A DNA stretch of 64,000 bases from Heterocephalus glaber (GCF_000247695.1 NW_004624734.1:9653804-9717803), one strand, 5' to 3'; counted from the first letter of the stretch, positions 21,334 through 33,045 are shown. Numbers and translations are program-made. Notes: generated by a model from the sequence alone, not told the origin.

Positions 21334-21487
21334 GGTCTAAGTTTTAAACATGTTTGATAATTAAATATTTCAGAAAACTATTTTGTTAAGCAGTCAAACT
21401 AGAATTTACTTTCATCTTTCCTAATGCTGGACATTTAGGCCATTTCCAAATATTTAAATAATGCACAATAAACATTTTTGTGCATTT

Positions 21488-21600
21488 TTTTTAGACAGGG
21501 TCTCACTGTGTAGTCCAGGCTGTCCTCAAACTTGCTGCCATCCTTCTGCCTCAGCCTCCCAAGTGCTGGGATTACAGGCATGCGCCACCCCATTGGGCTA
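21488..21600 (-). repeat. B1 SINE (minus)
   Basis: TTTAGACAGGGTCTCACTGT ... AGTGCTGGGATTACAGGCAT; ends about 50 bp from the exon 7 donor. Confidence 0.9.
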
Positions 21601-21651
21601 TGTGTATGGTTTGTAATAAAGTTGTCTAATACCTTCAAGTGGTTTCATTAC

Positions 21652-21795
21652 CTTTGCTTCTTCCACATAAGGGGAGAACAGCCGAGGTCGAACATATATA
21701 CCAGCATTTTTTTGCCGTAACCAGGCATTTGACTTTCCACCTTCTGTTGTAGGAAGCATATCTGATGAGGGAGTACTAATTAAACCTCTTTTCAT
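21652..21795 (-). CDS. BTBD7: BTBD7 exon 7
   Basis: 144 nt, 48 whole codons, phase 0 at both ends; acceptor TTTTTTAAG, donor GTAATG. Translation MKRGLISTPSSDMLPTTEGG followed by KSNAWLRQKNAGIYVRPRLF and SPYVEEAK. One difference from remembered human sequence (Pro to Ser in STPSSD). Part of the central BTBD7-specific region with no named fold that I can assign. Confidence 0.93.
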
Positions 21796-22323
21796 CTTAA
21801 AAAACAAAAACAAAACAATACTTTTTTTTAATGAACTGAAGGTCTGCGTGGAATTACGAGTATCATCAAGACAAATATATACGTCAAAACAAAGTTTACC
21901 ATTTAAATGAAAACTTAGGAATGTATGTGAAATTTAGAAATACCTCAAATGCTTAAAAATATTGAAAGGATTCAGCTATAAGAAGGTACTACAATTTCCC
22001 ATTTTTCTGAGTTTTTAAAAAGAAAAGGACATGTTAATTTTTCCCCTTACTTATCTCTGCTCCCAACTCCTACAAAGACAAAATAAGAACATCAACTAGG
22101 CCTCTCTTTATAGCACAAAGACATTGGAATCCTCATCTAACAGCCATGTGACCAGGAGTATCTTGTCTCACCTGGGCCTCACCTCATAGGGTCCCGTAAG
22201 GCCCTAAAAGTGGGGCACTACACAATTAACTGTATGTTGTGGTCTTGCTGTTTCCTTAATTGATCCTAGAAAACAAATCAAGTCCCTTAGCTCCAAAGGT
22301 GGCAGTAAAGATTAAGTAAAGGA

Positions 22324-22400
22324 CAGGGACTGGAGGTGTAGCTTAGCGCTACCCCATTTGCCTAGCTGTGTGAGGCCCTGGGTTCTATCTTCATATCATA
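22324..22400 (+). repeat. Old ID SINE (plus)
   Basis: GACTGGAGGTGTAGCTTAGC ... GTGAGGCCCTGGGTTC. Confidence 0.75.
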
Positions 22401-22534
22401 AAAATACGACCAACGACAAAAAACCAAATAAAGGCAAAGCAGATAAAAGCATTTGCTTAGCATCTAACAAGAGAGCATGAAGGTTAAAATCTTCAATAGG
22501 GACTTCATTGCTAGGCATGAAACAAAAGCAGAGA

Positions 22535-22592
22535 TTTATTTATTTATTTTTGGAACCAGGGATCGAACTTGGGTCCTTCCACTTGCAAGGGA
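22535..22592 (-). repeat. ID-like SINE, truncated (minus)
   Basis: TTTATTTATTTTTGGAACCA, GGGATCGAACTTGGGTCCTT; tRNA 5' half missing. Confidence 0.8.
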
Positions 22593-23417
22593 GATTTATA
22601 TTTTCTAATCAAAGTTCTAAAGTATTTTTCTAAACTATATACAGGATTCAATTTGGTTTGAATCCTAGGCTTCAAACAAAACCATAATTGAGTTTCTCCA
22701 ACATCACTCTTATTAAATATGATAGCACCTAAGTGATGCACTAGTTAAAACTATTTTTAATTAATAAAACATACCATTTTATAGTATTTAAAATACAGAG
22801 AAAAGAAAAACTCAATACACTGATAGCAACTGAGATTATGTTGTTTCCTTCCAGTGAGTTCCAAATGAATTTTTACATAACTGATTTCTAGTAGACAAAA
22901 ATACATATTTTGTTTCCTCCTTTTTAAAGTTATATTTCATCATTAGCATTTTCCATGTTAGCATTAGTCTTCTTAGGACAACAAATTGTCCTGTTGAGTA
23001 ATCATACCATACTTTAATTTCTCCTGTTATTAGAAATTTAAGCTATTGCCAAATAGGTAAACGACATTAAACATCTTTATACATATATGTGTACACACAT
23101 GCACACATAAGAGACACACACACACACACACACACACAATTCCTAATAGTATTTCTCAAAAGAAACATCAGAGGCAAAGTTACCTGGTCAAAGGTGAAGT
23201 TATCAGATCAAAGAATAAGAATACTTTGATGGCTCTTGATAACGTTTTTAATGTTACCCATCTGGACTGCTGCAATACATAATGCTCTATCAATATACCA
23301 CTGTACTTCCCCTATGGGATAGTAACAGCATTTCAAAGATTAATTACTGAAATGGTAAAAAAAAAAACCCAACAGCTTTTTTTTTTGCTTTATTTGGTTC
23401 ATGATTACAGGACTGAG

Positions 23418-23512
23418 GGCCAGGGATTTAGCTCAGTGGTTCTGCTCCCTGCCTTGCAAGTGCAAGGTCCCGAGTTCGATCCTTAGTACCAAGAAAAACA
23501 AACAAACAAACA
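23418..23512 (+). repeat. ID-like SINE (plus)
   Basis: GGGATTTAGCTCAGTGGTTC ... CGAGTTCGATCC, AAACAAAC tail. Confidence 0.9.
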
Positions 23513-23691
23513 TACAAGACTGAATATTTTTTACAATCAGATTCCATAAATAGTTTTCCTAGATTTTTTGTTTCGATTCAATAGGGATTAAGTTTGTGTG
23601 CAATGAAATAACTGTTTAACTTAAATTTCTTCTTTCCTACTAATCAGTTAATTTAGCACCAAACTGATTTGTCACAGCTCATTTATTTTAA

Positions 23692-23796
23692 TTCTTTTTT
23701 TTTGTTTGTTTGTTTTTGTGGTACTGGGGATCGAATTCAGGACCTTGAGCTTGTGAGGCAGGCACAGTGGCACTGAGCTAAATCCCTGGTACTATT
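23692..23796 (-). repeat. ID-like SINE (minus)
   Basis: TGGTACTGGGGATCGAATTC ... CACTGAGCTAAATCCCTGG with a T/GTTT-rich head. Confidence 0.9.
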
Positions 23797-23866
23797 CTGT
23801 TTAATTCTTATATTAGGACTTTTTCTGGGCTATTCTGTCTTGTCTGTTATGCTAGCATTCTAAGTT

Positions 23867-24686
23867 AGACATTAGCATTTTATTTTTTAAAATTCTTTTA
23901 TTGGTACATTTTAGGTATACAGTATGTTTACATTTATCATTGGGTGCTTGTACCTGTACCTGATGTATCTTAGTTCTTATTTTTTCCCCATTACCTGTGC
24001 GCCCTTCACCCCCCTCCACCCTTCCCTATTTACATAGACATCATTTCCATTTTTTTTCTTTTCTCATAATTTTTCCTTTCCCTTCTTTCCTTTCCCCTTC
24101 CCCTCCCACCACGACTACACCTTTGGACCTTTACCTATTTCAAATTATCAATTATTCATTTTAATCATTTTAATCCTTATTTACACTTTCAGTTTCTCAT
24201 ACTAGAGATACTATTTGGTATTTGCACATGTGTGCCCTATTTATTTCACTTAAGAGTATGGCCTCAATATGCATCCATTTAGCTATAAATGACTAGTTTC
24301 TCATTCTTTATGGCTGAGTAGTACTCCATTTTATAAAAAAACCCACATCTTCTTTATCCAGTTTTCAGCTGATGGGCACTTGGGCTGTTTCCAAACTTTA
24401 GCTATTACAAATTGTGCCACTATAAACATGGGTGCACATATATCGTTGTGGTAAGATTCTTTTAATTCTTTGGGGAAGATACCCAGCAGGGGAATAGCGG
24501 GGTCAAATGGGACCTCTAGTCCTAGTTCTCTGAGGTATCTCCATACTGACTTCCACAGTGGTTGCACCAGTCTGCACTCCCACCAGCAAAGAAGGGCGCC
24601 TTTCTCCCCACACCCCCGCCAGCATTTGTTATTGGTTGATTTCATGATAGCAACCATTCTTTCTGGGTTGAGAGACATTAGTATTT
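23867..24686 (-). mobile_element. 5'-truncated L1 (minus) with target-site duplication
   Basis: Body 23881-24672. Antisense translation at 24678-24331 matches the L1 ORF2 protein C-terminus (CWWECRLVQPLWKSVWRYL, then PFDPAIPLLGIFPKE and a terminal WIKKMW), followed by the L1 3' UTR. Flanked by AGACATTAGCATTT / AGACATTAGTATTT. A relatively young, lineage-specific copy; the reverse-transcriptase part is absent, so it cannot move by itself. Confidence 0.92.
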
Positions 24687-25940
24687 AAAAATGTTTTACC
24701 TCTAGAAAAGTTATCCTTTCTTTATTCTGTACTTTTTGAAGAACTTTAGAAGAATGACCTCAATCTAAGCCTGAACCTCAAGAAACTAGAAAAATAAAAA
24801 CAAACTCACTCCAAGTTAGTAGAAGGTAAGAAATAATAAAGATTAAGGCACAAGTAAATGAACTTGACACAAAAAATACAATATAGAAAAGTTCAATAAA
24901 GTGAAGCAGTTGGGCTTTTTAAAAAGATAAGCAAAATCAACAAAACTTTACGTAGACTAAGAAAAGACTCAAATTCTTCAAAACAATTGAAGAATACTAA
25001 TTCTTCTAAAATTATTTCAAGAAATCAAAGAGGAAGGAATACTTCCAAATTCATTCTATGAGGCCAGCATTATCCTGAAACCAAAATTGGACAGACACAA
25101 CAACAAAAAGGAAAACTACAGGACTAGTATCCCCAATGAACACAAATGTAAAAATCTAGTAAGAAAATATTAGCAAACAATTCAAAAGCACACCAAAAAG
25201 ATCATCCACCAAGATTAATAAGCAGGATTCATTCCAGGAATACAAAGATGGTTCAATCAATAAATGTGACATACCACATTAACTTAACAAGGGACACAAG
25301 ATCATTTTTATAAATGTAGCAAGTCATATGGTCATTTTTATAGATGCAGAAAAAACATTTGACAAAATTCAATATCCTTTCATGATAAAAACTCAACAAT
25401 TAGGTACAGAAGGAACATATCCCAACACAACAAAGGCCATATATTACGAACCCACAACTAACACCCTACTTAAAAGTTGAAAGGTTTGGAATAACACAAA
25501 GATGCTCATCCTTGCCACTTCTATTCAGCATAGCACTACTCAAGTCCTAGCCACAGCGATTAGGCAAGAGAAAGAACAAAATGCATCCAATCTGGAAATA
25601 AAGAAGTACAACTCTCCCTGTATGCAGATGACATGATCTGCAGAAAACCTTAAAGGAACCACCAAAAAAATCTGCTGGATCTAACAAATTCACCAAATAG
25701 GACACAAAAATCAGTAGCATTACTATGTACTAATAATGAGCTATAGGAAAAAGAAGTAAAGAAAATAATCCCATTTGCAAGAGCTACAAAAAACACATAA
25801 AATACCAAGGAATAAATTTAACAAAGGAGGTGATCTCTACACTGAAAACTATAAAACACTAAAGAAACTGAAATAGATACAAATAAATGGAAAGACATCC
25901 TGTGTTCACAGATTGGAAGAATAAACATTAAAAATGTCCA

Positions 25941-26022
25941 GGGCTGGGGATTCAGCTCAGTGGCACTGCGCCTGCCTTGCAAGCTCAAGGTCCTGAGTTT
26001 GATCCCCAGCATGGGTGGGTGG
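25941..26022 (+). repeat. ID-like SINE inside the old L1 (plus)
   Basis: GGGATTCAGCTCAGTGGCAC ... CAAGCTCAAGGTCCTGAG, with a GGGTGGGTGGGG tail instead of A. Confidence 0.88.
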
Positions 26023-26296
26023 GGGGTTTTCACATTCCTCAAAGCTATCTAAAGAGCCAATGCAATCCTTATCCAAATACCAATGACATGTTTCATAGAA
26101 ATAGAAAAAAAAAAATTCAAACTTTATATGGAACCATGTAAAACTTGAATAGCTGAAGTAATCTCAGAAAAGAAAAAAGCTAGAGGAGGGCATCACATTT
26201 CCTGACTTCAAAGTATACCACAAAGCTAGTAATCAATGGCATAAAAATGAACACAAAGACCAATGCAACAGAATAGGAGGCCCAGAAATAAATCCT

Positions 26297-26404
26297 TATT
26301 TATTTATTTATTTATTTATTATTTATTTATTGGTACCAGGGATTGAACTCGGGTCCTTGCGTTTGTGCAGCAGGCAGTGAAACCACTGAGCTAAATCCCT
26401 GGCC
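26297..26404 (-). repeat. ID-like SINE with TTTA-repeat tail inside the old L1 (minus)
   Basis: (TTTA)n at 26299-26331 is the reversed tail, then TGGTACCAGGGATTGAACTC ... CACTGAGCTAAATCCCTGGC. Confidence 0.9.
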
Positions 26405-26472
26405 TAAATCCATACATTTAAAGTCAACTGATTTTAGACAAAGGTGCCAAAAATACATAATGAAAAGGATAC

Positions 26473-27053
26473 TTGAAACTTGGGGGAAACCCAAATAGCT
26501 TCTTTAGCTTCAGTTGCTTTTAGTTAGCTAACCCCTCCCCCCAAAAATCACTAATTCTAGAGGTCATGTAGCTGAGAAACACATTATTAGTTTCCTACTA
26601 GCTTTGGCTGGAGGAAACACTGCTAAGTATAGCTTATGATAATCATGGCTGTTTAGGCTGCTTTTCAGAACTCAAAGGCTGTTTTTATCAAAATAATTGA
26701 GTCTCTCATTTAGGCCTGATCAAGTATTTGATGGGAGAGCTTCTGATGCCAGGAAGCTGAAAAACCATCCTCAAATTATGCTAATGGAGCCATTTTCTGA
26801 ATATGTGTCTCATGAACAGCCATGAAGTTTGACTACACATGTGCAGACTACAGATTCCTTCACCTCCAATCACCTTTCTCCATGCTTTAAATAATTGTCC
26901 AATAAATATCCTCAGACCCTATCCTCAGGGAGGTGGATTTGAGACTTGGTTCTCTCCCCTATGCTTGGCTACTTTGTGAATAAACTCTCCCTTTTGCAAA
27001 ACTTGTCTCAGTGATCGACATATTTGGTGAGGAAAATGGGCCTGGTTTGCTAA
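26473..27053 (+). mobile_element. Probable solo LTR of an endogenous retrovirus, inserted in the old L1
   Basis: About 580 bp of non-L1 sequence separates two adjoining L1 segments (...AATGAAAAGGATAC and CAGTCTCTTTAATAAATGG...). It carries CCAATAAATATCCTCAGA and GTGAATAAACTCTCCCTT (a polyadenylation signal), and a TG...CA outline is possible. No gag, pol or env sequence is present. Family not assigned; an ERV1-like LTR is my guess. Confidence 0.6.
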
Positions 27054-28823
27054 CAGTCTCTTTAATAAATGGATATCCAGATAATGGATATCTACATACA
27101 GCAAATGAAATTATTTCTGTATCTCTCACCATTCACAAAAACCAACTCAAAATGAATTGAAGTCTTAAAGTAAGACCTGATATTATGAAATTACTGGAAG
27201 AAAACACAGGAAAAGCTCTACAACATTGCACTAATAAGCAAGGACTTTTTGAAAAAAATTCTGAAACCATGGTCAACAAAAGCAAAAATAGACAAATAGG
27301 ATTACATCAAACCAAAAAATTCTGTGCAGCAAAGCAAATAACTAACAGAGTGAAGACAGCCTATACAGAATGGGAGAAAATATTTTGAAACCACACATCT
27401 GATAAGTTAATATCCAAAATACATACGGAACTCAACAGCAAAAAGCTCCCAAAATAACTTGATTTTAAAACAGGCAAAAACCTGTAATAGACATTTTTCA
27501 CAAGAGGACATATCAGTGGCCAATAGGCATATGAAAAAATGCTCAACATTACTATTATCAGGAAAAGACAAAAACCCTAACGAGGTACTAACTCTAGTTA
27601 CAGTAGCTTTCAGGAAAAAGACAGTGAGTGCTGATGAGGAAGTGGAGAAAAGGATACCACTGCATATTGTTGGTGGAAATATAAATTAGTACTGCCACTA
27701 TAAAAAACAGTATGGAGGTTCCTCAAAAAATTAAAAACTGAACCTCCATATGGCAAGCAACTCTGCTACTGGGTATATAGCCAAAGGAAATGAAACCAGT
27801 TCATGTCTGTTTCATTCAGACATCTGTATTCCCCTGCTTATTTCAGCACTGTTCACTATAGCCAATTGGTGGACTCAACCTAAATGTACACCAATAGATG
27901 AGTGGATAAAGAAAATGTGGAATATACACACAATAGAGTATTATTCAGACTTTTCAAAAAAGGATCCTGCTATTTGTCAACACAGATGAACATAGATGAC
28001 ATTACATTTAGTGAAATAAGCTAGGCACAGAAAGACAAATACCGAATGGTTTCATATGTAGAATCTAAAAAAGCTGATCTCATAGCAGTGAAGAGTAGAC
28101 TAGCTGTTACCAGAGGCATGGGAGGGTTGCGGGAGATGGGTAGAGGCTGATCAATGGTTACAATGTTAGAAGGAAGAAGTTCTAGTGTTGTTGTGCATAG
28201 CGGAGTGACCACAGTTAACAATAATGTTTTTAACTGGAAGAGAAGATTTTGAATGTTCTCACCACAAAGAAATGACAGATGAAACCTCACATTGTTGTAA
28301 CTCATAAATTTGTACAATTATCATGTAAATCAAAAAACTTAAAGAAAAAATTGTTTATAAGCATTACATTAAATTTAGAAACCAATTTGAAGAATATTTA
28401 TTTTTTCTATTCATTAATACAACCAATTCTATTAGTATTAGTTTAAAAACTTCATGTAAAAATTATGAAAAGTAATATGATTGCTCCGTTCTCCTCTTGT
28501 CCTCTAATTTATTGCTGCTCTTGAAAAGTCTCCAAAGATATTTTCTACCTTTTCCTTTTTAAATAAAGATCTACTTGATTTATACTGACAAATGACTGAA
28601 TAAAATCAACCAGAAACTACATTCTTGCAAAGTAAGACTTTTTTTCTCCCTCTTAATTCTCATTCACCCAACATTTTTTTGTACTATGTGACAGACACCA
28701 GGGACATAGCACTGTACAGAACAATGGCTTCACAATACTTTATTATTAGTAGGAATTATTTACAGGGATTAAAACAAGCCTGGTGTTTTTCTTTTCATGA
28801 AAGGAGTAAAGACAGACACTTAC

Positions 28824-28984
28824 TGCATCACTTAAGACTTCACTGTTTATAGGTAAGATGTGTTCAATTCGCACAAAAGGTAAGAGTGAAGAAAGGATCT
28901 CTCTTAGCTCTTCAATGTCCAGGTCTCGTCTTTTCACTCCTCTTTTGTTCACACTATGTGCAGTTCCACTCAGTAAGTTTGGCT
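28824..28984 (-). CDS. BTBD7: BTBD7 exon 6
   Basis: 161 nt, phase 1 in and 0 out, acceptor CTGTCTCACAG and donor GTAAGT. Encodes EPNLLSGTAHSVNKRGVKRR, then DLDIEELREILSSLLPFVRI and EHILPINSEVLSDA, identical to the human protein as I remember it. The segment links the BACK domain to the central conserved region. The perfect conservation contrasts with the stops in exons 3 and 5. Confidence 0.93.
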
Positions 28985-29099
28985 CTGTGAGACAGAAAAC
29001 GAAAAGTCTCTACCCAAATCAAAATTTTCAGACAACCTTTCTTCTCTAGTACGTACATTCTCAGAACCACTCTTTGTACTAAGTATATCTGCTTTTTAT

Positions 29100-29260
29100 T
29101 ATTTATTTATTTAGAGTAGGAAAAATTTATTGAGAGAGATAGCTTCTGTCTAAGAGAGACAGAAGGGGGACCTGAAAATGAATTACCCAGCGACCTTGCT
29201 TCTCGAAGGTATTTTATTGAGCAAAGCCCTGAGGTGAGGCAGGTTCAAAGTCTATGTCTG
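29100..29260. repeat. Unidentified repeat-like segment
   Basis: TTTATTTATTTAGAGTAGGA followed by a purine-rich AGAGAGATAGC...AAGAGAGACAGAAGGGGGACC stretch that looks like a repeat-family member, but I cannot name it. Confidence 0.3.
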
Positions 29261-29687
29261 CTTTTTAAAGGGGCTATAAAGCAATTATTTTCTATCTCAA
29301 GAAGTTTATGTAATACAGATATGCTCGGATAAAGAAAAAGTGTGTTGTCCACAGCATAACTAAAGAATACTAAAGAATACAATTCTTTTCTGCATAGTAA
29401 CTCAAAGGAAGAAAGATGACAATCTAATAACATTTAGTTTGATCAAGGGCTTTTAAGCTTTCTTATTTTTGTGACCTGTTTCTAGTACAACAGGGACAGC
29501 ATAGGGCAGGCATCACTGCAGGTTATCAGCATATTCATGAGGCCATGTGTAATAGCAATTTAACAATATCTTAATGACTTGGGATCCGAAGGAGCAAAAC
29601 CTATATACATTCTATCTAATTTTAAATTTTTTATGAACTTCCCTAAATTTCCATAACATAGAATGTTACTGAATGTAAGTGGACCCT

Positions 29688-29775
29688 TTCTTTTTTTTTT
29701 GGTACTGGGGAACGAACTCAGGACCTTCTGCTTGCAAGGCAGGCGCAGTGTCACTGAGCTAAATCCCCAGCTCGA
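29688..29775 (-). repeat. ID-like SINE (minus)
   Basis: GGTACTGGGGAACGAACTCA ... CACTGAGCTAAATCCCCAGC. Confidence 0.9.
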
Positions 29776-29981
29776 CTCTTTCATTTTTGACATGTACTGT
29801 ATTGTATATGTCTACAGTCCAGAGTCAAGAATAAAGATTTTCTTTATTGGGTATTAGTGAAAGGGGAAGATCTAAAATATATATACTTATAGTATTGATG
29901 TGGGAGAAAAATTACATAATTTTAGATATCTTTAATCATGTTTTAAATCTAGGGGGCTTTTTTTTCTTAAAAAATTAATAC

Positions 29982-30140
29982 TGCTGTGCAAGCACAAGGA
30001 CCTGAGTTTGATCTCCGGTACCAAAAAAAAAAAAAAAAAAAAAAAATACTGAGGACCAGGGATTTAGCTCACTGGTGCTGTGCCTGCCTTGCAAGCATAA
30101 GGTCCTGAGTTCGATCCCCAGTACTCCCCGCCAAAAAAAC
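29982..30140 (+). repeat. Two ID-like SINEs in tandem (plus)
   Basis: A 5'-truncated copy (CTGTGCAAGCACAAGGACCT ... A23) is followed by a full copy from GGGATTTAGCTCACTGGTGC at 30059. Confidence 0.9.
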
Positions 30141-31251
30141 TGAATAAGATCTTTACTCAAAAATATAAATGCAGGGGTCTTACAAATACAATATTCTATA
30201 AGAAAACTGATACCTTCCTTAAATCCTTACTTATATACATACACACCATTTTTGAGAAGCTAAGCTCTCTCTGAAGCCATTCGAAATAAAATTGTACATG
30301 TGTGGAAAAAATGCTTTTGCCTCTGCTTTGCTATGATTTGGCTTCATACTAACACATGGCTTCATACTAACATATTACTTCTAAATTTTTATTTTCTTTA
30401 GTGGCATCCTGTTCTCAGATGAAATTTTAAATGAATCCCCCAAATATCTAATAAGTAAGGATAAACTCCTTATATAATGCAGGTGACTGAAACAAAGGGT
30501 GGCCTATTTTTTAGCTTCCTTCTTACTCCTGTAGAAGAATCCTTCATTCTAACCCAATCTGAAAATTACTCTTTTAAGGGAAATTTTATCCCTTAAATAT
30601 GCTCAGTATTTGCCCCAAACAAATACAACCTTCCATCACTACATCAATGAACAAATCTATGACTTATATGAATTATACAGAGGTATCTACAACTAATTCT
30701 TGTTATTTCCAGCAGGTATGTTCTATAAAATTGACATGAACAGTTGAGTTAGCTCTGAACCACTGCTCTAGGGGAGAAACATAAGGTTAGGTTCCTGTAA
30801 GTCTATGGGTACAATATTTTTTCCAACTGATGAAGAGATAACTTAGTTCTGTGTGTGTTTCCACCTAAGCACAGGTTATTTAACATATATTATTCATTCA
30901 CTAACATTTAACTCATGGCCAACAACACTGTGACTCATGCCTGAAAGAGGCTTATCTTACACACAGATTTTCTCCATGAGGCACATCATAGCCACCTTGT
31001 ACTTAGGAACACTTTACAACACTTTAACATCATACTTGGGGGCTGTTTTAAATAGTGAGATCACTAATACAAACATGAAAAAGAGCACTAAATAGACTGT
31101 GAGAAGGACCCTTGTTTACAACAGATCTTGATATGATTTTGAGGTTATAAATACATTTTACCCAGTAGGTAAATTCACAAATACAGATCATGCAAAGGAG
31201 AACAAAGTGTATATAAACCGACATTTATAAGGCCTTTTGAATTTACTGTAG

Positions 31252-31253
<2 letters not shown>

Positions 31254-31290
<37 letters not shown>
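31254..31290. repeat. (CA)n microsatellite
   Basis: About eighteen CA units directly adjoining a B1 SINE. Confidence 0.9.
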
Positions 31291-31293
<3 letters not shown>

Positions 31294-31437
31294 TTTTTTG
31301 AGGCAGGATCTCACTATGTAGTCCAGGCTGGTCTTGAACTTGCTATATTGCCCAGGCTGGCCTCAACTTGTGATCTGCCTGCCTCAAGCCTCCTGAGTGC
31401 TGGGATTACAGGTGTGAACCATGCCTGATCTGATTTT
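31291..31437 (-). repeat. B1 SINE (minus)
   Basis: TTTTTTTTGAGGCAGGATCT ... CTGAGTGCTGGGATTACAGG. Confidence 0.9.
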
Positions 31438-31580
31438 TATATTAAAAAAATTTCCCATCTGAGAATTTGCTAAAAGCTTTTACAGACTATAGAAAAATAA
31501 ATTAGGAGAAATAAAACAGGACCAATTCTGCTCCTGACTACTTGGGTAGCAGCATACTAAAAAGAGACATTTTTAAGTTT

Positions 31581-31830
31581 TTTTTCTTCTTTTTTTTTGT
31601 TTTGGTACTGGGGATCGAACTCAGGTCCTTGTGCTTGCGCAGCAGACCTCGAAACCACTGAGCTAAATCCCTGGCCCAGTTTTTTTTTCTTCTTTTGAGA
31701 CAGGGTTTCGTTATGTAATTCAGGTTGGCCTTAAACTCACTATGTAGCCTAGGCTGGCTTGACCTCGTGGTGATCCTCCTGCCTCAGCCTCCTGAGTTCT
31801 GGGATTATAGGTGTGTACCACCACGTTCAG
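31581..31830 (-). repeat. ID-like SINE followed by B1 (both minus)
   Basis: ID part 31581-31677 (GGTACTGGGGATCGAACTCA ... AAATCCCTGGCC), then B1 31680-31830 (TTTTGAGACAGGGTTTCGTT ... TACCACCACGTTCAGG). Confidence 0.88.
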
Positions 31831-31935
31831 GCACTTTCAAAGAAGGTTTCAAGGAAGGTTTAGCACAAAATTTTTATGTATTTAAAAATGTGATAAAACA
31901 ACTCTATAAATGCACCAACTCTTTCACCTTCCACC

Positions 31936-32086
31936 ACATTTTATTTTATTTTATTTTATTTTTTGGTACTGGGGATTGAAAGCATCTTTTATTTTCCTCT
32001 GTTTTTTCCTTTTTTGGGCCCTGAGGATTGAACTTAGGACCTTGTATATGCTAAGCACACATTCTATTCAAGCTACACCCCCAGTA
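31936..32086 (-). repeat. Two ID-like fragments (minus)
   Basis: A (TTTTA)n-led stub ending GGTACTGGGGATTGAA at 31979, then an older ID (GAGGATTGAACTTAGGACCT ... CTACACCCCCAG). Confidence 0.75.
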
Positions 32087-32099
32087 AATCATATTGTAT

Positions 32100-32225
32100 T
32101 TTTCTAGGTGAGGTAAAATTCACATGAAATTCACCATTTTAAAGCACGTAATTCAGTGACTTTAGGTACATTCACACTGTTGTGCAACCATCAATGCTAA
32201 TTCCAGATCATTTTCACTAACAATA
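32100..32225 (-). repeat. Ancient L1M 3' fragment (minus)
   Basis: GAAATTCACCATTTTAAAGC, CACGTAATTCAGTGACTTTA and TTGTGCAACCATCAATGCTA follow a well-known ancient L1 3' UTR pattern. Confidence 0.55.
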
Positions 32226-32537
32226 TACTTTTGCAATATTTTAATCATTACATGAAAAGTTTCATTCTAATATGCCCATTAATTACCAAACATTAAGCAC
32301 TCAGAAACATAAAAAGTAACCCCTGAACATTGGAAAATAAAATTTTCTGACATTTATTTTACCAAATTATATCCCTTGACTAAAATATTTTATTGATTGC
32401 AAAAAACTGTTTTCACTAGGCAAGAGTTCTGTTTTCAAGACTGATGTGCAGTATGCATTTCAGTAAGCTTTTGGAAATATAAAAAACATCAAAAACTTAT
32501 GCAAGCTGAGTAGCATGAGCTAATTTTTTGAACTTAC

Positions 32538-32613
32538 CTCTGTCTGCTATTCTTTTCATCAACTGATGCTCTCCCTATTTAATTAGATATTTAAGGATAT
32601 CTTGTTCACTTGC
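32538..32613 (-). CDS. BTBD7: BTBD7 exon 5: end of BACK region, with a premature TAG
   Basis: 76 nt, too short and too interrupted to stand as an ORF alone; found by looking for the exon needed between exon 4 (ends SDYLL) and exon 6 (starts EPNLLSG). It encodes ASEQDILKYLIK, then TAG (32577-32575), then GEHQLMKRIADR. The stop replaces a tryptophan codon (TGG to TAG, codon 470). Acceptor TTATTATAG and donor GTAAGT are intact and phases (0 in, 1 out) match both neighbours. Confidence 0.9.
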
Positions 32614-32950
32614 CTATAATAAAAAATGGTTCATATTTTAGTGAAGTTAGATAAACTGTTAATTTCACTAATGACTTTCCCTAAGTTATAATGTAAACAG
32701 AGAGTACAACTTATCCTGTTTCTCTCTTTGCACTAGCTGTTTGATATTTCAGTTAAATCTATAGTCTACCAACAACAAATATTCAAAATTGCATTATATG
32801 TATTTTTCCAACAACCTTACTCTTGGCTCCAATTAAAGTTTTTTATTATTTTTATTTCTACTTTCCCCCCCTTTTTCCTATTTTATTCCTATTTTAAATT
32901 GATCTGATCTCACTATATGGTTTCTATAGTTACCTAAAATTCCTTTTTGG

Positions 32951-33045
32951 GGCCAGAGATTTGGCTCAGTGGCACTGTGCCTGCCTTGCAAGCACAAGGT
33001 CCTGAGTTCAATCCCTGGTACCAAAAAAAAAAAAGAAAAGAAAAA
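32951..33045 (+). repeat. ID-like SINE with target-site duplication (plus)
   Basis: AGAGATTTGGCTCAGTGGCA ... GGTACC and A-rich tail; AATTCCTTTTTGG precedes and follows it. Confidence 0.9.

Larger units (their letters stand above)
18859..21651 (-). other. BTBD7: BTBD7 intron 7
   Basis: GTAATG...TTTTAG. Dense SINE territory (nine or more copies), a 42-bp tandem repeat and a 100-N gap. Confidence 0.85.
24735..28335 (+). mobile_element. Old L1 (plus), ORF2 3' part and 3' UTR, carrying nested insertions
   Basis: Runs along mammalian L1 ORF2: CAACAAAACTTTACGTAGAC, TTCATTCTATGAGGCCAGCA, the TGCAGATGACATGATCTGCA region (RT active-site stretch, degraded), CAACTCAAAATGAATTGAAG, ACAGAATGGGAGAAAATATT, GGTATATAGCCAAAGGAAAT and GGATAAAGAAAATGTGG, then the 3' UTR. 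Many stops and indels. Interrupted by SINEs at 25941 and 26297 and an LTR at about 26473-27053. Confidence 0.9.
21796..28823 (-). other. BTBD7: BTBD7 intron 6
   Basis: GTAAGT...TTTAAG, 7.0 kb. Most of it is the nested L1/LTR block at 23.9-28.3 kb plus ID SINEs and a CA tract at 23115-23139. Confidence 0.85.
28985..32537 (-). other. BTBD7: BTBD7 intron 5
   Basis: GTAAGT...CACAG. SINEs listed separately; the sequence between about 30150 and 31240 shows nothing recognisable. Confidence 0.85.

Noticed and set aside
24331..24678. 115-codon protein-like frame on the minus strand
   Set aside because: Genuine similarity, but to the C-terminus of L1 ORF2 in a truncated retroelement, not a host gene.
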